Shown here: piece by piece, positions 15,101 to 20,248 of the stretch
How positions within the stretch are numbered: position 1 is the stretch's first letter
Layout: every line of letters begins with the position of its first letter
Assembly: GCA_031430015.1 (NCBI GenBank)
Contig: JANPAR010000101.1
Location: 1 to 20,248, forward strand
DNA: 20,248 nucleotides
Direction of reading: 5' to 3'
Source: CANJDH01 sp031430015
GTDB lineage: Bacteria; Pseudomonadota; Gammaproteobacteria; Burkholderiales; JAEUOS01
Program-made: the position numbers and the translations under genes
The notes under the pieces: generated by a model
Database searches by the model: none
Seen by the model: only the letters and a program-made list of their open reading frames with translations
What the model was told of the DNA's origin: nothing

Positions 15101-15711
15101 CCGGTCAAACTGTTGCAGCAACATCCCAGGGCTTTTCCACACCGGCGCATGACCGCCTGCCGCTGATGGCGGTGCAGAATATGACCAGTGAGCAACGCAC
15201 AGCCGCAGAGGCATTGATCGCGGGGCCACGCAAGGCGGTGTTCGGCCCTTTCATTCCTCTTCTGCGCAGCCCGGTGTTGATGGAGCGGGTAGGCAAGTTG
15301 GGCGAGTACCTGCGCTTCGAGAGCGTGCTTGATGCGCGCATCCGCGAGCTCGCCACCTGCATCGTGGCGCGCCACGTCACCAATCAATTCGAATGGATCA
15401 TGCATGCGCCACTGGCGCTCAAAGCCGGCGTGGACAGTCAGGTGATCAGCAACATTGCGAGTGGACGCCGGCCGCAGAAGATGAGCAGCGATGAAACTGC
15501 CGCCTATGACTTTACGAGCGAATTGCTGCAGCACCACGGCGTCAGTGCAGCCAGCTACGCTGAGGCACTGTCCGCATTTGGCGAGCAGGGCGTGGTGGAA
15601 CTGGCTGCGCTCATCGGATACTTCACCATGGTGTCATGGGTGATGAACGTAGCGCGCACGCCAGCGCAGGGGGCAAGCGGATGTGGCGCATTGACACCTT
15701 TTCCGGCGTAG
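15097..15711 (+). CDS. Carboxymuconolactone decarboxylase-family protein
   Basis: The 204-residue protein carries the CMD/AhpD-like helical domain at about residues 52-125, with RELATCIVARHVTNQFEWIMHAPLALKAGV giving E84, E99 and H103. The CxxC pair of AhpD peroxidases is absent, pointing to the decarboxylase-like group rather than a thiol peroxidase. AAAGGAG stands before the ATG, inside the end of the MFS gene. True gamma-carboxymuconolactone decarboxylases are about 120-130 residues, so the N-terminal 40 and C-terminal 30 residues are extra. No other beta-ketoadipate pathway gene is near. A role on the compound moved by the MFS protein is likely, but the reaction is unassigned. Confidence 0.86.
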   Translation: MTGQTVAATSQGFSTPAHDRLPLMAVQNMTSEQRTAAEALIAGPRKAVFGPFIPLLRSPVLMERVGKLGEYLRFESVLDARIRELATCIVARHVTNQFEWIMHAPLALKAGVDSQVISNIASGRRPQKMSSDETAAYDFTSELLQHHGVSAASYAEALSAFGEQGVVELAALIGYFTMVSWVMNVARTPAQGASGCGALTPFPA

Positions 15712-15834
15712 AAATGACCGCGTGGACAGCCTGCGTGATCGCGCAGGTCCAGCCGGGCAAGCGCATCTCCTGAAAACCCCTGGTGGGAGCGCCTCTTGGC
15801 CGCATGTCCCGCATATTCCATCTGTGCGAGCGCT
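15712..15834. other. Convergent gap with short inverted repeat and REP-like motif
   Basis: CCTGCG (15730-15735) and CGCAGG (15742-15747) form a 6-bp inverted repeat downstream of the carboxymuconolactone decarboxylase-like gene, without a T-run, so it is at best a weak terminator. TGGTGGGAGCG at 15781-15791 is identical to an 11-mer at 9224-9234. No gene is visible. Confidence 0.3.
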
Positions 15835-17169
15835 CTATCGCTGGCGTGAGGGGTCTGGCTGGGGACGTGGAGGCGGGGCAGCTTCGGGCATCGCCACCAC
15901 GCGCGCATGCCGCTCAAAGGTGAGATACGACCAGGCCCACTCGAACATCACCACCGCGCGGGCGCGAAAGTCGATCAAAAAGAAAATGTGCACGAACAGC
16001 CAGAACAGCCACGCCGGCAGACCCCAGAGTTTGAGCGGGCCGAGTTGCACCACTGCTGCGTGGCGGCCGATGGTGGCGAGCGCGCCCACATCCTGAAAGC
16101 GGAACGGTTTGCGCGCAGCGCCGTCGAGACTGGCGCGAATGTTGGCCGCGGCGCATGCGCCCATTTGCTTCGCGCCCGGCGCGGTGCCGGGTACCGGCTT
16201 GCCGTCGGTGCTGATGCTGGCGAGATCGCCGATCACGAACACATTGGCGTGGCCGGGAATGCTGAGGTCGGGCGACACCAGCACACGTCCCGCGCGGTCG
16301 AGCGGCACGCCGAGTGTTTTGCCCAGTGGCGAGGCCGCTACGCCTGCGGCCCAGACCACGGTGCTGGCGAGCAGCCTGCTGCTTGTGCCAGTGGTTCCGC
16401 CAGCGCTGCCGGTTTGTGCTTGATCACTCTCAAACGTGACGCCCTCCGCATCCACCTTGGTCACACGGCAACCAGTGCGCACCTCAACCCCCAGCCCTTC
16501 GAGCTGCGCGCGCGCCTTGGCCGACAAATCTTCCGCGAACGGCGGCAATACTCGCGCCGCGCCTTCGAGCAACACCACGCGCGCCTCGCGCGGATCAATG
16601 CGGCGAAACTCGCGCTGCAAGGTCTGGCGCGCAATCTCGGCCAGCGTGCCGGCCATCTCGACACCGGTGGCTCCCGCGCCGATCACGGCGAAGGTCAGCC
16701 AGCGCGCACGCAACGCGGCGTCGCTCTCGCGCTCGGCGTATTCAAACGCGAGCAGCAGGCGTTTGCGAATCTCGAATGCATCTGCAAGCGTCTTGAGGCC
16801 CGGCGCATGCACGGCCCATTCGTCGTGGCCGAAGTAACTGTGAGTGGCACCGCTGGCCGCGACCAGATAGTCGAAGGCGAGCGCGCCGCCGTGTTGGCAT
16901 TGCACGGTGCTGGCAGCGGCGTCGATGGCCGTCACTTCGTCGAGCAGCACGGTGAGGTTTTGTTGGCGCGCAAAGATATGGCGGATCGGCGCGGCGATGG
17001 ACGGTGCCGCGAGGCCGGCGGTGGCGACCTGATACAGCAGCGGCTGAAACAGATGGTGGTTGCTCTTGTCGAGCAACGTGATGCGCACCGGCGCACGCGC
17101 CAGATCGCGCGCCGCACGCAAGCCGCCGAAGCCGCCGCCAATGATCACTACATCGGGAAGGGCCGTCAT
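15835..17169 (-). CDS. NAD(P)/FAD-dependent oxidoreductase, type II NADH dehydrogenase-like
   Basis: This 444-residue flavoprotein has an N-terminal FAD Rossmann motif (VVIIGGGFGG, residues 7-16), a second NAD-binding motif (GAGATG, 164-169) and a third flavin contact (VFVIGDLAS). C-terminal hydrophobic or amphipathic segments (about 384-420, including LPAWLFWLFVHIFFLI) would anchor it to the inner face of the membrane. NDH-2 enzymes pass electrons from NADH to quinone without proton pumping; length and domain order agree with that family. It is 11 bp downstream of the PanB-like gene and most likely shares its transcript, an unusual pairing. The proline-rich last 16 residues are probably disordered. 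Housekeeping NDH-2 is the simplest reading. Confidence 0.9.
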   Translation of the reverse strand: MTALPDVVIIGGGFGGLRAARDLARAPVRITLLDKSNHHLFQPLLYQVATAGLAAPSIAAPIRHIFARQQNLTVLLDEVTAIDAAASTVQCQHGGALAFDYLVAASGATHSYFGHDEWAVHAPGLKTLADAFEIRKRLLLAFEYAERESDAALRARWLTFAVIGAGATGVEMAGTLAEIARQTLQREFRRIDPREARVVLLEGAARVLPPFAEDLSAKARAQLEGLGVEVRTGCRVTKVDAEGVTFESDQAQTGSAGGTTGTSSRLLASTVVWAAGVAASPLGKTLGVPLDRAGRVLVSPDLSIPGHANVFVIGDLASISTDGKPVPGTAPGAKQMGACAAANIRASLDGAARKPFRFQDVGALATIGRHAAVVQLGPLKLWGLPAWLFWLFVHIFFLIDFRARAVVMFEWAWSYLTFERHARVVAMPEAAPPPRPQPDPSRQR

Positions 17170-17180
17170 GCCGTCAGCGC

Positions 17181-18086
17181 TTATTTCTTCCCATTGATCT
17201 GGTTTACAAAACTCTCGATGATGCCTGGTGGCGACTTCACCACATGCTGCGCTGCCGGGAAGCCGCCCGAGCGCACGTCCGCGATGAATTCCTTGAAGCC
17301 GGCGACACGCTCGGCCTGCATCTCCTGCTTTAGCTTGAAGAAGTTGCGGTATTGCTTTGAGTGGCGTGGATAGGGCGGCGCGTTGTTGCCCAGGATGTCT
17401 TCCGCAAACAGGAACTGGATGTCGCCACCCCCACCGGCGCCGATTGACGAGGTCAGCAGGGTCGTGCGCTTGCTGATCTCGGCCAGCAACTCGGCAGGAA
17501 TGACTTCAACCTCGACCGCCCAGGCACCGGCTGCTTCGAGTTTCTTGATCTCCTCGTACACCCAGAGCGCTTCCTCGATGGTCTTGCCGACGGCGCGCAA
17601 GCCGCCGGTCCAGGTGCTTCTGCGCGGCACCAGCCCGGCGTGGCCCTCGACCGGAATGCCCGCCTCGGTGGCCGCAGCAATGAAGCGCGGCGACCACTGG
17701 CACATGATGCCGTCGGCACCCAGCTCCATCGCCTGGTAGCCGATACGCACCGCTTCTGCTTCGGTCGCGGCGGCCACCAGTGGCACCGAGAACGACATGA
17801 AAGTGTGAGGTGCAGCCTTGCGGATTTCCGCCGTCAGTGGGGAGGGCTGGCGCGGATCGAAACGCACCTTCATCGTATCGATGCCGGCCTCTTCCGCGGC
17901 GGCGGCTTCCTCCGGCGTGAAGGGGAGCGTCTCGGTGAGCACGCGTTTGCCCTTGAGATCGCGCAGGTCCTTGACCGTGTAATTGCGCAGGCCGTAGGCG
18001 CCGCCGAGCGTCATGACGCGCTTGAGGCCGCGCTGGGCCGCGTCGCGTGGGGGGATGCCGCCGTCACCGGTTGCGTGGGTTGCCAT
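17181..18086 (-). CDS. PanB-fold protein (ketopantoate hydroxymethyltransferase-like) lacking the PanB metal ligands
   Basis: The 301-residue protein resembles 3-methyl-2-oxobutanoate hydroxymethyltransferase in its second half: GIPVEGHAGLVPR (143-155), GGLRAVGKTIEEAL (161-174), the region of the catalytic glutamate (VEVEVIPAEL, E194), SIGAGGGGDIQFLFAEDILG (214-233). In the first half the Mg-binding positions of E. coli PanB are gone: VGDSLG reads VRFDPR, VVADMPFG reads FMSFSVPL and VKLEGG reads IMCQWS. It is also longer than the roughly 264 residues of PanB at both ends. A perfect AGGAGGT lies 8 nt before the ATG at 18086, so the upstream in-frame extension to 18269 is rejected. A pantothenate-pathway role is unlikely; it may be a relative acting on another 2-oxo acid without that metal site. 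Confidence 0.75.
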   Translation of the reverse strand: MATHATGDGGIPPRDAAQRGLKRVMTLGGAYGLRNYTVKDLRDLKGKRVLTETLPFTPEEAAAAEEAGIDTMKVRFDPRQPSPLTAEIRKAAPHTFMSFSVPLVAAATEAEAVRIGYQAMELGADGIMCQWSPRFIAAATEAGIPVEGHAGLVPRRSTWTGGLRAVGKTIEEALWVYEEIKKLEAAGAWAVEVEVIPAELLAEISKRTTLLTSSIGAGGGGDIQFLFAEDILGNNAPPYPRHSKQYRNFFKLKQEMQAERVAGFKEFIADVRSGGFPAAQHVVKSPPGIIESFVNQINGKK

Positions 18087-18312
18087 GGGTTGATACCTCC
18101 TGAGATGCTGGAAATTGCTGACATTGGTGGCCGCCGATGTGTCAATGAGTAGTCGATGAGGGGCCGCTGGGGTCAAATGTAATCGAGCTTGACGTCCGAA
18201 TCCATCGCCATGTTTACCACCGCCGCGTTGATCAGGCCCGGCGCGGTCGCACGAGTATGATGGATCCATTACAACCGACCGCGTTCAGCGGCAGATTCCT
18301 CAAGGAGACAAC
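18087..18312. other. Divergent gap containing a possible decayed coding tail
   Basis: The region separates the PanB-like gene from the second Bug receptor. It must hold their promoters, though no clear hexamers are seen. On the minus strand 18173-18268 reads 31 open codons ending in TGA, without ATG near the upstream end. The third codon positions are mostly G or C as in real genes here, and the text ends AVVNMAMDSDVKLDYI. This could be the surviving C terminus of a lost gene. Confidence 0.25.
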
Positions 18313-19335
18313 ATGAGCACATCAACATCGCGGCGCAGCGTTGCCGTGCGCACGTGGCCGGCCATCGCTGCCGCTGCACTGAGCACCGTCACCCTCTTTG
18401 CCACTGCGCCTGGCGCAATAGCGCAACCCTTCCCCAGCAAGGCGATCAAGATCATCGTGCCGTTCCCGGCTGGCGGAACCACGGATATCGCGGCGCGCCT
18501 GGTGGCGCAAAAAATGAGCGAGGCCATGGGCCAGCCAGTCACGGTGGAAAACCGCGGTGGTGCCGGCGGCTCGCTCGGGGCCGACGCCGTGGCCAAAGCC
18601 CCGGCCGATGGTTACACGATTCTGATGCACAACATCACCTTCCCGCTCGCCTCGATCGCGCTCGGTCTGGCGGGCCGCTCTCCCTACAACATCGACACTG
18701 ACTTCGCTGCCATCTCGAATGTGGTCAACGTACCGCTGGTGGTTACCGCGCACCCCACAGTGCCGGTGCGTGACCTGCGCGAGTTGACCAACATGCTGGC
18801 CGCCAGCAAATCGCTGCAATACAACTACGGCTCGACCGGCCCCGGCTCGTTCATGAACGTGGTGGGCGAAGCGCTCAAGCGCGATGCCAAGTTCGAGATG
18901 ACGCACATCCCGTTCAAAGGGGCGGCACCACTCAAACTTGAGTTGCTCGCCGGGCGCGTACAGGTCGGCGGCGACCAGATTTCGTCGTCACTCGCCGAAA
19001 TCCGGTCGGGCAAACTCAAGGCGCTCGCCACCAACGGCACCAAACGCATCGCTGCATTGCCGGATGTACCAACGGTGCGCGAACTCGGCTTCCCGAACAT
19101 CGAAGCGAACGGCTGGAATGGACTGTTCGCGCCGGCCAAGACGCCGCGCGATGTGATTGAGCGCTTGCAAAAGGAAGTCGCTGCGGCGGCGCGCCATCCC
19201 GATCTGGTCAAGCGCTTTGCTGATCTCGCTGCCGAATCGCTCGGCTCGACCTCAGCGGAACTCGACGCGATGCTCAAGGGACAACTAGCGCAGTTCCGCC
19301 CGATTCTCAATGAATTGAAGCCGAACGTCGAGTAG
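18313..19335 (+). CDS. Tripartite tricarboxylate transporter receptor (Bug family)
   Basis: This 340-residue periplasmic binding protein has a long signal peptide (RRSVAVRTWPAIAAAALS..., likely cleaved after A37, before QPFPSKAIK). The Bug signatures are complete: VPFPAGGTTDIAARLVAQKM, APADGYTILM, IPFKGAAPLKLELLAGRVQVGGDQI and LPDVPTVRELGFPNIEANGWNGLFAP. AAGGAG precedes the ATG by 6 nt. It is a monocistronic gene, divergent from the PanB-like/NADH dehydrogenase pair and convergent with an M20 hydrolase. No TctA/TctB membrane subunits are in the window, as is common for Burkholderiales Bug genes. The ligand is probably a small carboxylate, unidentified. Compared with the Bug protein at 8099-9085, its first binding loop is of normal length. 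Confidence 0.92.
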   Translation: MSTSTSRRSVAVRTWPAIAAAALSTVTLFATAPGAIAQPFPSKAIKIIVPFPAGGTTDIAARLVAQKMSEAMGQPVTVENRGGAGGSLGADAVAKAPADGYTILMHNITFPLASIALGLAGRSPYNIDTDFAAISNVVNVPLVVTAHPTVPVRDLRELTNMLAASKSLQYNYGSTGPGSFMNVVGEALKRDAKFEMTHIPFKGAAPLKLELLAGRVQVGGDQISSSLAEIRSGKLKALATNGTKRIAALPDVPTVRELGFPNIEANGWNGLFAPAKTPRDVIERLQKEVAAAARHPDLVKRFADLAAESLGSTSAELDAMLKGQLAQFRPILNELKPNVE

Positions 19336-19405
19336 GGCATTGCGCGCGCGGCGGCCGTAGGCGCGACGCTGCCGGATTCATCCTGGCAGTATGTTGGAGA
19401 TCGTT

Positions 19406-19436
19406 GGCGCGAGCGTGTTTCACGCTTGATCGCGCC
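19406..19436. terminator. Hairpin between convergent Bug and M20 genes
   Basis: GGCGCG-AGCGTG (19406-19417), a TTT loop, then CACGCT and CGCGCC (19421-19436, with a TGAT bulge) form a strong imperfect stem. It starts 2 bp past the stop of the minus-strand M20 gene and 70 bp past the Bug stop. There is no T-run, so it is a probable but not certain bidirectional terminator. Confidence 0.5.
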
Positions 19437-19438
19437 CG

Positions 19439-20248
19439 CTACTGCCCCAACGGAGCGCGCAGCAACCCCAGAATCGTGCGAATACCATCCACATAGTGAC
19501 CGATGCGCATGTTCTCGTCGTAGGTATGCTGGTTGTTGTCACCATTGACCAGCGGCAGGATTACGAAGGGGGCTTCGAGCACTTCGACCAGACGGTCGGT
19601 CGGCACGCTGCCACCCATCATGCGGATGCGCACCGGCTCGACCCCTGCCGCCGCGTCGCGCTTGAGCACGCTATAGGCCCATTGACCGAGCGGTGCATCG
19701 AGCGGCGTGCGCATCGCGCTGCCGCCTGAACCCATTGTCAGCACTGCCATCTTGTCGTGCGTCGCGCGCTCAGCATCAGTCGGTGCGGCCTTGAGCAGGG
19801 CGTAGCCCTGCTTCTTCACATGCGCTTCGATCAGGCCAAACAGATACTCGGGCGGCGCTTCGGGCGTGGTGCGCAAATCAAACTCGGCTACCGCCTTGTC
19901 CGGCACGATGTTCGATGCTTTATCACCGACCGATGCCGAGGCCATGCCGCGCACGTTGAGCGAGGGATACTGAATCGCCTCCTGCAAGGTGGCGCCGACA
20001 CGCTCGGCGCGCGCGATGCCGATGCGCTTGCGGATCGCCGCTTCATCGTCGCCCGTGTCAGCGAGGATTTTCTTCTCGGCGTCAGTAAGCTTGATGCGCT
20101 CGTAGTAACCGGCCACGGTGACGCGGCCATCGTCATCTTTCATCGATGCCAGCAGCGCAGCGAGACGCATCGCCGGGTTGGGCGCGTAGTTGCCGTAGTG
20201 GCCGCTGTGCAGCGGCGCGCGCGGGCCGAACACAGTGAGCGTAACGCG
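19439..20248 (-). CDS. M20/M25/M40-family metallohydrolase, C-terminal part (cut by window edge)
   Basis: About 269 residues are visible, read from the window edge to a TAG at 19439-19441; the N-terminal metal-binding domain lies outside. The visible part starts with the dimerisation-domain entry of dipeptidase-like M20 enzymes (LHSGHYGNYAPNPAMRLAALLASM). Continuing segments include DGRVTVAGYYERI, LNVRGMASASVGDKASNIVPDKAVAEFDLRTTP and a C-terminal catalytic-domain piece with MMGGSVPTD and NQHTYDENMRIGHYVDGI, where the histidine should be a metal ligand. Such proteins hydrolyse peptides or acylated amino acids. Whether it has a signal peptide cannot be seen. It is not closely similar to the M20 carbamoylase-type enzyme at 9264-10526. 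Confidence 0.88.
   Translation of the reverse strand, partial: RVTLTVFGPRAPLHSGHYGNYAPNPAMRLAALLASMKDDDGRVTVAGYYERIKLTDAEKKILADTGDDEAAIRKRIGIARAERVGATLQEAIQYPSLNVRGMASASVGDKASNIVPDKAVAEFDLRTTPEAPPEYLFGLIEAHVKKQGYALLKAAPTDAERATHDKMAVLTMGSGGSAMRTPLDAPLGQWAYSVLKRDAAAGVEPVRIRMMGGSVPTDRLVEVLEAPFVILPLVNGDNNQHTYDENMRIGHYVDGIRTILGLLRAPLGQ

Noticed and set aside
15907..17373. 488-residue plus-strand open frame
   Set aside because: It lies antisense to the NADH dehydrogenase-like gene, is Arg/His/Gly/Ala-rich and shows no motif; high-GC genes routinely open such frames.
18087..18269. Upstream extension of the PanB-like gene
   Set aside because: A perfect AGGAGGT precedes the ATG at 18086, and the extension has no family resemblance.
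1..20248. CRISPR arrays, tRNA/rRNA genes, insertion sequences, attachment sites
   Set aside because: No spaced repeats of CRISPR length, no cloverleaf, no transposase or integrase motif and no terminal inverted repeats were seen on either strand by eye.

Overview
The window looks like chromosomal DNA of a GC-rich betaproteobacterium, most likely Burkholderiales. The reasons are the high GC at third codon positions, two tripartite-tricarboxylate (Bug/TctC-type) periplasmic receptors, and a density of small catabolic gene clusters (a flavin-free molybdenum hydroxylase, SMP-30 lactonase-like proteins, cupins, a carbamoylase-type hydrolase). I found no tRNA, rRNA, CRISPR array, transposase or phage gene.

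Layout. 154-3021 (+) encodes an IorAB-like molybdenum hydroxylase: a [2Fe-2S] subunit and a Tat-exported molybdopterin subunit, followed by a textbook intrinsic terminator. 3324-6831 (+) is a tight three-gene run: a ThDP enzyme of the acetolactate synthase superfamily and two SMP-30/gluconolactonase-like proteins, the second of which has lost the usual metal ligands. 6882-10526 (-) is a converging run read from the right: M20-type N-carbamoyl-amino-acid hydrolase/amidohydrolase, Bug receptor, then two paralogous cupins with an ATGA overlap. 10690-11076 (+) is a third, small cupin.

11141-12869 (+) is a compact three-gene unit: HTH regulator, DUF6036/AbiEii-like nucleotidyltransferase, CinA/PncC-like amidohydrolase. 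The junctions are GTGA and TAATG. A strong sigma70-like promoter overlaps a perfect 9-bp inverted repeat and appears to start at or next to the first ATG. This looks like an autoregulated toxin-antitoxin-type or defence module and is the best candidate for something undescribed.

12846-13811 (-) is a LysR regulator divergent from 13880-15711 (+), an MFS exporter of the YbfB/YjiJ type overlapping a carboxymuconolactone decarboxylase-like protein; a LysR box lies between them. 15835-18086 (-) holds a PanB-fold protein that has lost the three PanB metal ligands, 11 bp upstream of a type II NADH dehydrogenase-like flavoprotein. 18313-19335 (+) is a second Bug receptor and 19439-20248 (-) the C-terminal part of an M20 metallohydrolase cut by the window edge.

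Working together (inference): 154-10526 reads like uptake and breakdown of a small organic acid or N-heterocycle, with a hydroxylase, amide hydrolysis, lactone hydrolysis and a C-C bond lyase or ligase, but the substrate cannot be named from sequence alone.
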